A program made the position numbers and the translations under genes. Below are positions 19,101-30,800 of a DNA stretch of 64,000 bases, in pieces (position 1 is the first letter of the stretch; each line of letters starts with the position of its first letter). The DNA lies in contig CAMVIM010000007.1 of NCBI GenBank assembly GCA_947167515.1, forward strand, positions 1 through 64,000, given 5' to 3'. The DNA comes from an uncultured Prevotellaceae bacterium. Its GTDB lineage: Bacteria > Bacteroidota > Bacteroidia > Bacteroidales > Bacteroidaceae. The notes beneath the pieces were generated by a model. That model was not told the DNA's origin and ran no database searches. It worked only from the letters and a program-made list of their open reading frames with translations.

Positions 19101-21899
19101 TACCGTGTTGTAATAAGGCAACTGTATCTTACGATAGCCGAAGTCATAGCGCAGTGTGTCCATATCGGTGATGGGGATATACAGTGTCTTGCTTGAGGCG
19201 GACGAATGGCTGCCAGAGTTAACGTAAACTGTTAAAGTGCCAAGTTGCTTGCCCTCATAAGGATTGGCAGTAGCACGGTCAACCCAAGGAGTGCCGGTGT
19301 TCCCGTTGATGACAGAAGCATATTTACCGAACGGCTTCAATATAGGGTATGGAGCAATGTTTGGGTCAACTACCCACTTATACATCAATGAGGCATCCTT
19401 CGGAATGGCTTGCACCTGAGCGGTGGTCAATGTGCTTGGGGCAACGTCGGAACCAACCCACCAGCCGCAGAGTTCGCGGTTACTGTTCAGCAGGCTACGA
19501 TGGAACTCCACCTGGGTAAGATAACGCTCCTCAGCTGGGAAAGAGCAATTGTAGGCTGTGGGTCTACCATTACTAGTAGTGAAGGTTGAACCACTTCTGT
19601 AATAGTTGTAGCTGCTGATGCCAGTTGCGGCGGCATTAGTAATCAAAGTGCCACCATAAACTCCATGTTGGTTTGTGCCGCCTGTGATGTTACCATAGAA
19701 CATACAGTTAACCACAGCAGTCTTAAGATTAGTATATTGTCCACCTGAATCTTCTGCGGTTGACGCAAAGGTATTCTGTCCCACAATTCCTGCCGCTCTG
19801 GTGGAAGCGCTGACATCTGCATAGCTGTAGCAATTGATGACACGAGAATCTCCATCTAACTTACCTACAATACTTCCGGCGCAGGCGCCTGTAGTAGTGA
19901 CGGTAGGATGAGTGCCCTTTGGGAAGGTTGCATCGTTAGGCAATATACCGCAGTTATAAATACGGCTATAACCTTGAGCGATGCCGGCAACGGCACCAAC
20001 ATTAGCAGCAGAACTGCTGATGCCAACATTCTTAAGTGTTACATTCTTTACTACACCACCATCAACGGTGTTGAAAAGTGGGTGTGACAAATCACTAATT
20101 GTATAGCCGTTCCCGTCAAATGAGCCTGTAAATGCTGTAGTGATGGCATTTGTGCCGCTGGCAGAGACATCAGACTCAAGCTTATAACTTGCAGAAGCGG
20201 TAGTTCCGTTGTTGACATTTGTTATAAAGTTGGTAAAGTCTGTTGAACTATAAATTAAATATGGATCCTCAGGAGTTCCAGAGCCAATCTTAAGTTTCAT
20301 GGAAGCCCTCTCTGACTCTGTATAGTCGCTATGTCTGGCTACTACAGTCACAGTTGTAGGTAGTTGATCTACGGTGAAAGCGACAGGTCCACTATATAGT
20401 GTCTCAGAACCGCCTCCCAAAGTATAATATAAGGTAGCATTTGTAGGCATACTACACGATAAAGTAAATGTCAGACCATTTCTAGTGATGACAGGCGTTG
20501 CACATTGAAGTATTACTACTCCGTTACCCACAGCAGAGGTAATCATATTGTCCTTGACAGCGATTGCCTTGATATTTACCTTGCTGACATTATCAGTTAA
20601 CGGGCTGCTATATACTGCACTTGAGGTTGTTGGATCGCTGCCATCAGTAGTGTAATAGATAGTAGCATCTGGCGTAGTCGTTGTGATGGATATTGCGTTG
20701 CTACCGTTATTCTGGATAGTAGGCGTTTCCACCTGTGTAAGAGCAAGCTCAGCCACATCAGAAGTAGGGTAAATGGTATGTGTCGCAATTGCCTTTATTG
20801 TAGTAGGGCTATTAACAGAAAATGACTCACTATATGGTGTACTTGAGGCAGTAGGATTGCTGCCATCAATAGTGTAATATATGGTGCTGCTCGGAGTAGC
20901 ACAATTGATGGATACCTTCGAGGTGGTGTAGTCGTAGGTGATGACTGGTGTGGCACAAGATGCAGGAGTAACTGCTTTTTCGGCCACTTTCGTAAGTACG
21001 ACACCATAACGCTCCACAATAGCTTTCAAAGTGACTGACGATGTCACCGTATAATTTTTGCCTTCCATGATAGGGCTGCTGGCAATTGGAATAGAACCGT
21101 CAGTGGTGTAACGGATATTGTATCCATCAGGCAAGCCATTATCATCAGCAACTGTAACTGTACTATTCTCCTCCACATCGCTGATAATGGGAGCATCAAG
21201 TAAGTCGGATGTAAATGTCCATGCTGGAGTACCACTAGAATAGCATTGGATTAGACCATCACGTCCTTCGCCATTTTGAGGTTTATCATCTGACTTAGAC
21301 CATGTCAACCATTGTCTGTCATTTCCAGCAGCACTATTAAAAGTATAGTTGGAAGTGTTACTCACACTATTTAATCCCGGTTTAGGAGATATTTTATAAG
21401 GACTGTTATCGTTGTTTAATACAAAGTAAGTATATTCAATATTCTCAGCAGTAGGTTCATCTGTAAGCCATATGTCTCTGTCTCCATATGTATTTTCTTT
21501 GGTGTTATTTGATTTCGGAAATTGTCGTATGACAACATATTTGTTCAGTCTGGGATTAATCAATTGAATGTATCCTCCTGTCACATTTTTCACCACCCAA
21601 TGGCTGTAAGATTTGTCGTGTGCAGGATAACTGACACCATTGTTATTGACGGCCTCAACTGATGTTGTTAACGAAGTAGTTATATAACGGTAGCCTGTAG
21701 TTGCATTAGTAGTCACTGATGGCCAAAGATACCCTTTATTCGTGGCATTATTTTGAATGTAATAAATACCGTCAGAAACCTTTGTCTGTCCCCACACACT
21801 TCCACTTCCTAACACAAGAAGTAGGAACATGGACATAGTGAGCTGTAACCTTGTTACTTGCTTTTTAATTCCGTATGTTGTACTCATATCTTGTTTCAT
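13143..21899 (-). CDS. Giant secreted YGGG-ladder protein B (2918 aa)
   Basis: A probable surface adhesin. A signal peptide ends near residue 38 (or start at M5, ATG 21887). Residues about 40-230 are a unique head. Four CHB_HEX_C-like modules with (T)IYYT(T/I)DGSxP follow at about 235-535, then a GLUG-like segment (SFDGNGYTISDL, about 600) and a mixed region to about 1300. From there to the end is a ladder of roughly 33 (V/L/I)(Y/F)GGG-type rungs, each followed by short beta strands such as TVNISGGxIG, which suggests a right-handed beta-solenoid. The protein stops in the linker PTSTPTPTPTP with no T9SS sorting domain. ATGA overlap couples it to giant A upstream. Function is inferred from architecture and its place in the pilus locus. 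Confidence 0.85.
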   Translation of the reverse strand: MKQDMSTTYGIKKQVTRLQLTMSMFLLLVLGSGSVWGQTKVSDGIYYIQNNATNKGYLWPSVTTNATTGYRYITTSLTTSVEAVNNNGVSYPAHDKSYSHWVVKNVTGGYIQLINPRLNKYVVIRQFPKSNNTKENTYGDRDIWLTDEPTAENIEYTYFVLNNDNSPYKISPKPGLNSVSNTSNYTFNSAAGNDRQWLTWSKSDDKPQNGEGRDGLIQCYSSGTPAWTFTSDLLDAPIISDVEENSTVTVADDNGLPDGYNIRYTTDGSIPIASSPIMEGKNYTVTSSVTLKAIVERYGVVLTKVAEKAVTPASCATPVITYDYTTSKVSINCATPSSTIYYTIDGSNPTASSTPYSESFSVNSPTTIKAIATHTIYPTSDVAELALTQVETPTIQNNGSNAISITTTTPDATIYYTTDGSDPTTSSAVYSSPLTDNVSKVNIKAIAVKDNMITSAVGNGVVILQCATPVITRNGLTFTLSCSMPTNATLYYTLGGGSETLYSGPVAFTVDQLPTTVTVVARHSDYTESERASMKLKIGSGTPEDPYLIYSSTDFTNFITNVNNGTTASASYKLESDVSASGTNAITTAFTGSFDGNGYTISDLSHPLFNTVDGGVVKNVTLKNVGISSSAANVGAVAGIAQGYSRIYNCGILPNDATFPKGTHPTVTTTGACAGSIVGKLDGDSRVINCYSYADVSASTRAAGIVGQNTFASTAEDSGGQYTNLKTAVVNCMFYGNITGGTNQHGVYGGTLITNAAATGISSYNYYRSGSTFTTSNGRPTAYNCSFPAEERYLTQVEFHRSLLNSNRELCGWWVGSDVAPSTLTTAQVQAIPKDASLMYKWVVDPNIAPYPILKPFGKYASVINGNTGTPWVDRATANPYEGKQLGTLTVYVNSGSHSSASSKTLYIPITDMDTLRYDFGYRKIQLPYYNTVFGNPNANTWAEKYANNYTDQVVTGWKITVVNGGTKGEFVADWQDGYNFADRKCTEKDLYSKSGRVFAQGGNYYVPDSVTSITIEAYWGKAIYVGNDEYSYDRVNITLGKTGSAFAPAGTRSSTFNGATIETSIRGALTDANIDAIKTVYDYALVLVGNVQESVGKNDVLHATQNTRGFTIMSTDLDFDEEPDYCLEWQLGKEMARQVIAPIRFDFLPVVELGIAGKLHDSKNFFSLGCYRSKGHFEVTETAFIRFGQFEFELGERDEGPIILNGGIYDQYCRGRNGETTQNINYVILGGHIVMPSFTPGAHVNNQAKYQTRHCAVNALGGDFTSFYLTGGYNEAIAPYDDNPHCYIDGGRFGTIAAAYKEGIAGNVTWRINHALIGEFYGGGVMSQKDGATYKIVKGSIDVVIDNSIVGKYCGGPKFGDMVSGKTVTTSATNTIFNQYFGAGNGGTNYVQYANTDATGEPVSDWSSTINSNYTSGKYLSKDQGYEADYDLEIINTSTGDQASKVVNRSYYYSAQFATTNTGNVTSTLTDCTINTNFYGGGFLGGVTGNVTSTLNNCKVKGAVFGAGYSASAGTVTISNTDKTPPVVNTYTGMIKPQTGGTSTTYYWTHDKGSTSSPITAATETDPKNYLYTEIPLTNLGAVSGIVTLTINGNTVADENGKVMKVGKSVYGGGEESAVGGNTSVKVTGGTIGTTIGTTVLGGAEYGNVFGGGKGKADDVAAGIVKGSTTVSISGSPTILHNVYGGGAFGSVGTFSSYDATTGFPTGWITTDNKGKCIVSIIGGTIGSNGDNNGMVFGSSRGLEGNPETNANVDKMAWVYDTDVTIGTQGSKTGPSIKGSVYGGGENGHNFHDASVTIHSGTIGIPEGGTITDDGGTQEDESDDITYSGARYPYRGNVYGAGCGTDTYTGTDGKTYYVFNAGIVRGNTTVLIDGGHVVHNVYGGGAMGSVGTYTLDADGTNDIQDGMPVSCAENTGLCTINISGGQIGMTNATMTGHGNDGPDDCGHVFGAGRGTSKYPVLNPNVETCAFFDNTKVTIEGTALVCGSVYGGSESGHVLHNTEVEIKGGQIGCGEEMDRAYTDDEFASSTSLAGTAHWEYTEAGMGATHDQYASTSGTYDYTNFQYIPEADRKATSEGGRPVATDGRTFFGNVFAGGSGYYPYAPGLWLKSAGHVGGTASVTVSGGHILNNLYGGCEMADIDGAVTVTMTGGTIGVPRTSTDIKNNPNCGNIYGAGMGDKRIFFNTSTNVASTTVNISNGTVYGAVYGGGEDGHVMGSATTTISQPEGKTTMIGCDGQSGYDGNVFGAGQGHVGALTAGVVGGNASLAITGGTLKGSAYGGGRIASVGTYFAMADDSRYGKMQEGDDHGNLSVSLTGGTIHQNVYGGCMGTTEDINYGISKDVSVELNNGVDDADQGCIVLGSIFGCNNVNSSPEGTSTVHIYKTQRNGASRITNYGEVKNAKVQGTKDSNGEYDLSSFDVPAVYGGGNLAAYTPKDDNGTTCVIIDGCGLTSIGQVYGGGNAASTPATLVTINGTFEIGELFGGGNGKDALPNGDPNPGANVGYKDYHLVEEQFPTKDERISGDAFAAYRYGIGLANVIVKGGTIHRVFGGSNTKGNVRETALTMLEEVTDGGLPVCDFDVDEAYGGGKSAPMDAEAKLLMACIPGLKEVYGGAQAADIKDNVTLTITNGTFDRVFGGNNLSGTISGDITVNIEEVGCRPIIIGELYGGGNQAPYSVYGYREETKTVIDEQTGDEESVKVWVPVKPTDASAPSNPLYAAPQVNIKSFTSIGTVFGGGYGEDALMVGSPMVNINEVGDPDSEAQNKSYIEESTTKYYSDYDGETKEIAGHNVILPSHEKGKMGSIYSVFGGGNAAKVMGDTYVNIGTAVGDDIYMEIPVKVGATLPANCYTKSEDKYTLVSGKASDGVTYYKKYTVLGVDIRDNVYGGGNNAEVTGDTHVTIGKKEVPTSTPTPTPTP

Positions 21900-24800
21900 T
21901 TCACTGAAATCTTTTTGTTATACTTGCCACCAGCGGCGCGGACGATATAGACACCACTCATGGGGAGTTGGGTCTCAACGGTCTCGCCTGGTTGGATGGT
22001 GAACGATGCGATAGTCAAGCCACTGGTGTTGACAATGAGCACATCGGTGGCTGTCTGGAGTGAGGATGTCACACCAATGAGGTGCTTCTTCGTGTAGAAG
22101 GTGAGTTTGCCGTCCACTTCTTCCTTCCTTGGGTCGTTGTCTTCGAAGACGAAGGAGGTATCATTGTTGGTGAAGACGATGTGCTCAGCCACTCTTCGGG
22201 AAGGAGCGGGTGCAGAAAGGGAACCTGCTATGAAATAGGGACGGAAGGGCACGGGGGCCGTAGCTGCATCCGTCTTGTCAAAGCTGCTTCCATCGCTGTT
22301 GAGCAGGTAGCCCTCCACCTCCTTGCTCATATAGTTAGGCAAGAAGGTGTAGCCATCCTTAGCCGTATTGGTCAGTTCGACGTCGCTCACACCAATGGGG
22401 CAGTTTTCTGGTGAGACAAACGTGACAACCTGTTCACCCGGACTCTCTATGACCCCATTCTGATAGCGGTTGGAGGGTGTCCAAGTGCCGCTCAGGTCGA
22501 ACTCATAGTAGCGACTGCCGGGGAAGCCGATGATGTAAGGTGTGCCCTCGGTAAGGTAGGGATAGTTCGTCACAGGATAGAGTCCCTTAAGATACCCAGT
22601 GCTGTAATACAACTTCTGGTACTCATCCTCATTCCAGTCACGGTATTCATCCTTGCTATAATAGGTGTCAAAGAGGTACGTGTTGGTATAGTCCTTCGTG
22701 TTGCTGCCTGCAGCTGGAGCGTTGAAGTCGGCGGTATAGACACCTTCCACCTCTGCATCATTCTCATCCTTCTTCTGCTTCACATTGCCCGCAAACTCAC
22801 GCAACCAGTACTCATGTCCAGTCAGACTACCTGCATAGAAATGGGTGATTTCACCCTTATCCTGAGTGGTGACAAGTTCAGCCGCAAAGGGCAGACTGAT
22901 GCCTTCCCAGCCCGTGTTCTGGTCAACGAAGTTGTCGGGTCTGCGCTGATACCACATGCGGTAGTTTCCCATGCTGTAGCGAATAGGACAGTTGAAGTCC
23001 TTCTTATCGACCAGCAGATGGTCGTTAGCTGCCGTCAAGTCGTTCAGCACCAGATGACCGTGGATAGTTGAAGTCGCTATCGACACACGGCGGTAGTCGT
23101 CATCTATATAATAATATGTATAGTCAGGATCGACGAAGTAGTCGGTCAGCACATCATAGGTCTTCGCGTTGACTTCTGCTGAAGGCGCATAGACCAGCAG
23201 GTTGGGTGTCTCACCCTCATTGAGGATGCTTAACAAACCTTCCGTGTTGTCGAGCAGGGGCGGATAGAACGCTCCTGTGGCAGTACCCAACGACCAGGTG
23301 ATGTCGTTGTGTCCAGCGAAGTCAACAGCCGTCATGTTAGGATAAGCATCCTTGAAATCAGTATCCGAAATGGTCTTGGGTGCCGACTTGGCGGCGAGCA
23401 CAGCCCAGAGGTTATAGTGAACCTTATCCATTTGCTTGCTCTGGTAGTAGGCTGGAGCACGATAGACGCGGTTGTTCGAGTTGTTGACGGGCAGTCGTCC
23501 ACCGCTCTTGGCAATGTGCGATGGCAGGTCTTCGTGAGCCTGAGTAGCACTATAGCCGTAGGTAAGCATCTGTCCAAAGTAGAGGTAGTCGTCAGGCCAG
23601 ACGGGCGAATAGGTCACCTCACTGCTCGTTTCACCAGGAACCACCCTCATGCGCTCATCGTATGCCTCGGGTATCGAACCCTTGGCATAGATGAAGTCGC
23701 CATCCTTATAGCGTCTCTCCACGTAACCCACATCACCGTACTTGGCATCGGGCGAAGCAGGATAGTAGCCTGTAAGCGGTGTTTCGGACAGTGTGCCGTT
23801 CTCTTCCTTGAGGTACTCGTACTTCGTTCCGCTGGTCAGTGCAGCATGGTCGTAATAGCGCTTGTTCAGATAGAATCCGTTCAAGTTGTAGGTTACCGTA
23901 CCATTGTAGAAAGCCCGTTCTGGCATTGAGGTGGCTAAGCCACGACTGTTGTCGGAGGTGTCGTAATTCTTACCATCTTGATAGTAGCAGTTCACCAACT
24001 GAATGCCATTGCCTCGTGAGGGATTGCCAAAGACAGCCTTGACACTACCATCAGGTGTACCTGTGGTGTTAATCCAGCAATTCTCAACGTAGCCGCTGCC
24101 CGTATCGACAACACCTGCTGAGGTGAATGAACCCGTCACGCCGAGGTTATAGACATTACCGCAGAGCTTGCCAAAGAGAGAGTTGTTCAGTCCGTTGATG
24201 GTATAGCCGTCACCATGCAGTGTACCCGCGAAGCACTGAGTATTGTCACCGATGGGTGTCCAGTCGGTGTAAGCCTTGGGTGATACGTTGCTGTTGAGGA
24301 AGAACTCAAGGTCGGCACCGCCCTTGACATGGCTGTTCAGAAGGGCATGATCCTTCGTTGCACCCTCAGTTGCCACCTCCGTCTGTAAACTCAGGTCGAA
24401 GAAGTCCTTCAAGAGGTCGAGTTCGCTCTTCGTGGCATCGCTCTCACAGTCACGGTTATCAATGTATATCTTCGAGTTGCGCATCACATTAGGATGATCC
24501 ACATAGAGGTGGTGCTCCTTATCCTTCATGATGGCATCGAGGTCGTGGTAGTTAGCCACGGTCAGAGGCACGTAGTTTGAATAGGTCTTACCCAGATAGG
24601 TCTTCGAGTAGAAGGCCAGGAATACCTTCTGGTTCTGATACCAATAGAGTGGAGTGCCATTGATGGTGAACGGAGTACCGTTGCGGTGCAACTGGGCATC
24701 TCCCTCAGAATTGAACAGTTCCCAACCATTGACCAATACTTCATAAAGTCCTGGATTCACGCTGGGTGCCTTCATACCGAGCGTGGTACCAGGAAGTACG

Positions 24801-27800
24801 GCAGGAGGTGCATTCAGCGGACCAATCTCTGGAGCACCACTCTCCAGTTGCAGGTGGATGTTCAGCACGTGCAACTCGTTGACCAGACTGACACCCTCGC
24901 CCTCATCATCAGCCTCATAGTAGGTGTACTGATAAACGACGCTGATGACCTTCTCGGATGTCACATCCTTGGCATTCGACTCACGAGAAACGTACAGGGT
25001 GGTCGTTTCCGTAGGCTCAGAACCCTGAATGGAGAAGAGCTTCTGGTAGTTGGGAACCTGATCGGGATTATTAAATACCTGGTCAGAGATGACAGAGCCT
25101 TTCTTTCCAGGAGTACCACTTTCGGTTGAGAACGAGGTTGAAGGTGTGTAGTCCTCATAGCAATAGTACACCACCGCAGCGAGGGCACTCTTCTGGATTG
25201 TCACGATGTCAACCTGTGCCTTGCCGACAGAAGACAATGCATTGTAGTCTTTCTCGCTGATGTCCTGACCCTTAGCATACGGGTTACCATTGTCAATCAT
25301 GGTCTCTTTGACAATATAGAAGGTCTGCTGGTCAGAACCGGCATCAAGCGACAGGCGGGTGTAGTGCAACTGGTCGTTACGTACATTCTCATAAGCCTCG
25401 CGACCAATAAAATTACCCGTAGAAATGGTGTGTTCAGTATTGTCGTTATCATAGTAGGTCAGCGTACCTGCACCATTATAGTAAGCATCGTATTCTACCG
25501 ACTTGATGTCGCTATATGGAGTCTTGTAGTAGGTGCCGATATAACCCTCACCATGATAGTCCTTATCTACCAGCACATCTAATGCATCGTAGTTGAAATC
25601 GAACTTGTCGCGGTCATCCGTCAGAGAACTCCACGACTTGATGGCGCTGTAGTTCTTGGTGGCATCATAGTACTGGCCCCCATAGAGACCTTCTTTCTTG
25701 ATGTAGTAGGCTTGCGACAGGTTAGACATCACGAAGTCCATAGCCTGCGCATCGTTAAGCTGTTCGGCATTGATTTTGTTGTTGTTATACGTCTTGAATC
25801 TCTGTGCCAAGGCAGCAAGATCCTCATTGGTGCCCGATACCAGTTCGCCCATCAGGATATACTCCTCTTCACCCACCTGAATAGAGTTGATACAAACCAT
25901 AGCAGGTGCGAACTTCGACTTGTCGGTTAATGCATTATAGGCATCTTGGCCAATAGCGTTGCCTGCCTGGGTGTTGGCAAAGTCCTCCAATGCCACGTAA
26001 GCAGGTTCCACCTCGGCCTGATTTTCTGGCTGCGTAGCCATCTGACTTACCGTATTGACATAGTCATCGTTGACCTCCTTGGAGATGATCTCACCTACGC
26101 TATACTCCCGCTGTCCATAGAGTCCAGAATCGCCTGTCAGTTTGTAGGTAGGACCTTCACGGTACTTTTCCTGCTCGGCAGCATTCTTGGCATCGTATGC
26201 TTCCGCATTAATCTTGCCTCCATCAGCGACAAGTTTAGGACTATACCACTTATCCCAATCCTTCGGGCTGTTCATATCCAAAGTCAGCACATATCCCGTC
26301 TCGTGGCTGATGTTGTTAGACGAACGGAAGAGATTCTCCAGATCAGTCACAGGTTCTCCTGCCACATTGAGGACAGTATGACCAGCCCCCTTGAAGGTGT
26401 CCCAAGCAGTAGTGGCATGGAGGGTCTTGTCATCCTCCAGCACATAAGTTCCAGCAGAATATGGGGTGCCGTCAATCGTACAAGAGTCCACATTCACACG
26501 GGTCTCCTTGACGAAGTACTTCTGTTCGTTCTGTGCCAGTTGGTGCCAATCCCACCAGGTGATGACATCGTTGAGTTGGTAGGTCGTGCGCTCGTTATCG
26601 ACCTTCACGCCGTCAGACGTAATCTTGTTAGCCTCCCTCTGTTCATAACTATTATAGTAAGCATAGAGGTTGGGCTGCACATTGAGCAGCCTCAGGCGTC
26701 CGTTAGAGCCTGCCGTGATGGTCAATGGAATCTTCACCTCTTTCGAGTAGGCGGCAGCAGAACCAGCGTATGCCGATACCACCTGGTCGTAGATGTACAC
26801 TTCACCCTTGATATACCAGTAGTGGGCTGGCGACTTCACATAACCATCGTCATAGATACCATTGTTGGGATAGCAGTCATCGACGATGCGCTTCGACTTA
26901 TGGATGAAGTTACCCGATGTCTGGTAAGGGTGAATATTACCTGTCCCTTCGGTATAAATAAACTTCTTGTTGGATAGTGCTTCATTGCCCTGTTGCTTGT
27001 TATATTCCGAAAGGAGTTGGATGTTGGCAAGCGTCACACTTGGTGAACCATGTTCGTTGCGAGCATAGACATAACCACCACCTTCAATATCCTTCTTCAC
27101 ATTAATCAGGTCAAGTTCGATGACACCCGTGATGTCACCGTAAACCTTATTCTTAGGCGTGCTCATCTCGGTAGTCAGTTCCAGATATACACCCGAGGCC
27201 AATGCCACCTGATTCCATGAGGTACCATTGTTGCGGTCATGCTTGTCCAAGCGCTCTATCTTATAGTCATTATATGATTTTGTATCTTCATAGGTCTGTC
27301 CCCTTTCAATATAGCGCCTCATATCTGTGAAGTGTACATCACTGGTCAGACCACCTAAGTAGTTCACGATGCTATAGATGCCGAAGTAGTTGCCATGGAT
27401 AGAAGAGGCGTCACTTGGCGTAAAACGCTGTTGATTCAGTGACAGCTCACCGATACGGTTGATGGTATATTCTGTCGCGTCAGCCACATCAGCCACACGA
27501 TCCTTGGCACCCTGCAACACCAGACGGCTACCAAAGACACCGCAGAAGTCAGCACGCTGGATGGTGTTCAGCAGACGACCGGCATAGATAGAGCAGAAGC
27601 CGTATTGTACCCAATAGGTCTCAGTCTTATATTCAGCAGAGAAGGCATTGTACTCATCTTCACTGATACGGTCGCCCTGCCTATAATTCTTGCCACCGAT
27701 GGTGACATCCTGCTGGCACAGATACTCCAGCTTAAAGTAAGCACGCTCGCGGTTGGTCAGCCTGCGGTACTCTTCCAACGTAATCTGCTGGTCCAGAGCA

Positions 27801-30800
27801 TAATAGTCGGTACCGTAGCTGGTGATGTTCAACTCACGATAACCTCCCACGAGAGACAAGTTTCCACCACCATACAGACCACCTGTATGCTCGGTACCCA
27901 CAGTGATGAAGTCGTGGTGGAACACGTCATACAGCGTAGCCGTGGTATTGCCGAATACCGTCGTTGAGTTGGCATAACTCTCGCTATTTGACGATACGTT
28001 ACCACCAGCGAACACCGCATTGCGAATATGGACACCACGTTCCTCCATGTCATCCTCTGACTGCTTGTCACCCATATAGAGGTTTGTCCAGCGGCTATCC
28101 GTCTTGTCTGCAGGCAGAGAGTTCAGATAGTCAGTGGGTACATAGTCGTAAGGCCCATAAGTCTTACCATCGTATGTAACTGGTGTGCCATTCTTCTTAA
28201 CCTGCAGCATAGGTGCAACGACCACCTTGCAGTCTTCCGTCATATTACCTTCTGCATCTTTGTAGAAGATATGTCCGGGCGAACCAGTAGCCACAGCGGT
28301 AGCAGGATCTGTCGTAAGGTAGCCCTTACCATAGACAAAACCCACATCACCGCCACCGAATACGTTACCGTATCCCTCAGCGACACCTGCTTCAGTACCA
28401 ATCTCACCACCATGAATATACACCTGTGTCTGACCAAAGACATATCCATCAGTATAGAAGCCGTGAATACCTCCATAACCGAGGATATTATAACCCTTAC
28501 CACCAGCAAAGACATTGCGTCTGATGTGACCGTTATAAATCTTGATGCACGTACCGCCAAACTTGTTGATGGCACTTACCACACGGGTCTTGTTGTCAAC
28601 GTCGCTCTCTGTCACCTTGCCACGTCCGACGGTAGCAATCTCACCGCCACCAAAGACGCTGTTACGGATTTGGCCGCCCCATACTGTTACGTCTGTGAAG
28701 TCCACACTACTGTTATCATCATAGCCACCGCCAAAGAGGTTACCACAGTCGGACAAGCGGTCTTTACCGACATGGTCGGTCCAGGTCTCGTCGTGCAGTT
28801 TTTCTTCGTACTGCCCCGTTTCCGTATTGTAGGTATAACCGATATAACCGTTGTTCATGGTCAGATGGGCAGAACCAAAGACGGATCCACCCTCACCTCC
28901 GCTATATGCGTTACGCTGAATGGCTGGCACACCCTTGTAGAACCCGTAGTCTTCTGGAACAGTGGGCTGGTCCTGACGGATACCGATGACCACATAGGTC
29001 TCGCCATCGATGTCCGTAGTGGTTTCGGTCGTCTCCCTATCGTGATAGCCCACGTCGCCAGCCCATCCGCCACCATAGACATTACGTACCGAACCTCCCT
29101 CGATGTAGGCGGTGGAAGAGGCAGTAAAGGTCTTGGCTGTGTAGTAGTCCTGCACGGCGCCACTGGTACCAGCGGCATAGAGGTCCTTATCGACCGTACC
29201 ACCCAGCAGGTCAATATACGTAGTTCCACTGACCACGGCATCGGCACCCAGACCGCCACCATAGGCATAGTTGACAACCCTTGCTCCCCGATGGATATGC
29301 ACGTTGGTGTTGTATTTCTGGCCATTCAAGCTAACAGCATGAGCCAAAGGACTCTCCAGACCAGCGTCCAGACGGAATTCCTTGTTGTCCTTATCCTTAT
29401 AGACAGTGCTTGACTCGTAGCCAGGAATGGTGAGGTCAAGAGCAGCACCTTCATCGTGTCGCCATTTCACCAATGATTCTGTGTTCAGCACCTTTCCGTT
29501 GTTACCGCCACCATAGACTTCATACACCTTAGCACCATCCATGAGGTTGACCTCGGTATATTGCGACCAGGTTTCCGCACCAAAGCCCGCACCAAAAACT
29601 ACGGCCAGAGAGTCACTATCCTTCCAGACAGGCACGTCAATGTTGATTTGTCCGTAGAATGTACGGTCGGCACTATTGTTACCACCAAAGATTCTTTTCA
29701 CACGAGCATCTTCACTATGGTAGTTCACCTGAGCCTCATAGACGTCACAAGGGTACATGGGGTCAGCACCAAAGGCACCACCAAAGATGCTATCCAGACG
29801 GATAGTGGATCCCTCGGGTACATTAATCATCGTACGTCGGGTAATACCTTCCTCATAGCTGCCACCGAAAGCATTCTTGATCTGCCCGCGCACCAAGTCG
29901 ATAATGGCAGTAGCCTTGTCAGGCTGCCCGGCAACATCATGGTTCTCTTTGTCCTTATGATCTACCAAGATTTGAGGATCAATGCCCATACCCAGTCCGC
30001 AGTTGGCACCAGCACCAAATACCTCCAGATTCTGGAACTTCGTGATGGTTTGCGGTATTTCCACCAAGACATAGCTTCGGTTCTGCATACTATCCACACC
30101 AAAGCCCTTCAAAGAACCCTGACCAGCACCGAAAATTCTGGTGACGGCATTTTTGGCATGAGAGTTGGGACGGAAATTCACAAAAGCATTGTTCAGACGA
30201 GGCTTGGTGAAGCCAGGCTTGTTGGTACCATCCGGATTGGTATAATCCTTAAAATAATCGTTAGTGTAGTCGTAGTCACCATAGCAGCCGCCAAAGATAT
30301 AGCCTACACGACCTTGGATATACTCCATATAGGCCGACGCATCGGTGACTTCTGCATTTGTCGCAGCTGAGGGATTGTGTATCTTGTCATGCACATCGGT
30401 ATCAACACGGTTGGTGAAGTTCTCGGCATTCAGAATCTGTCCACCCAAGTCATTACCGCCATAAACGTGGTCACGAATCCACGGGAAGCCAAGGATGTCA
30501 TTACCCTGAGCATCCACACCATTACGGCCGATATAGGTCTCGGTATGTCCATAGATGTCAGCATTACAGCTACCAGCGAATGAGTTGAAGATACGTCCGT
30601 TACCCAAGTTGATGACGGTGTTGCCTGCAATGGGAGCCTGGAAAGAGCCACCATAGATAAACTCCGCCTCAGCCATGTCATCGCTATCGTCAGTATGTCC
30701 TCTATAGACACCTCCCGTATTTCCTTTCAGATTGACGTGACAGCTGTATCGTGGGTCGTAGGTGTAGATAAGTTTACCTTGACCTGAATCATAGTGGTCA

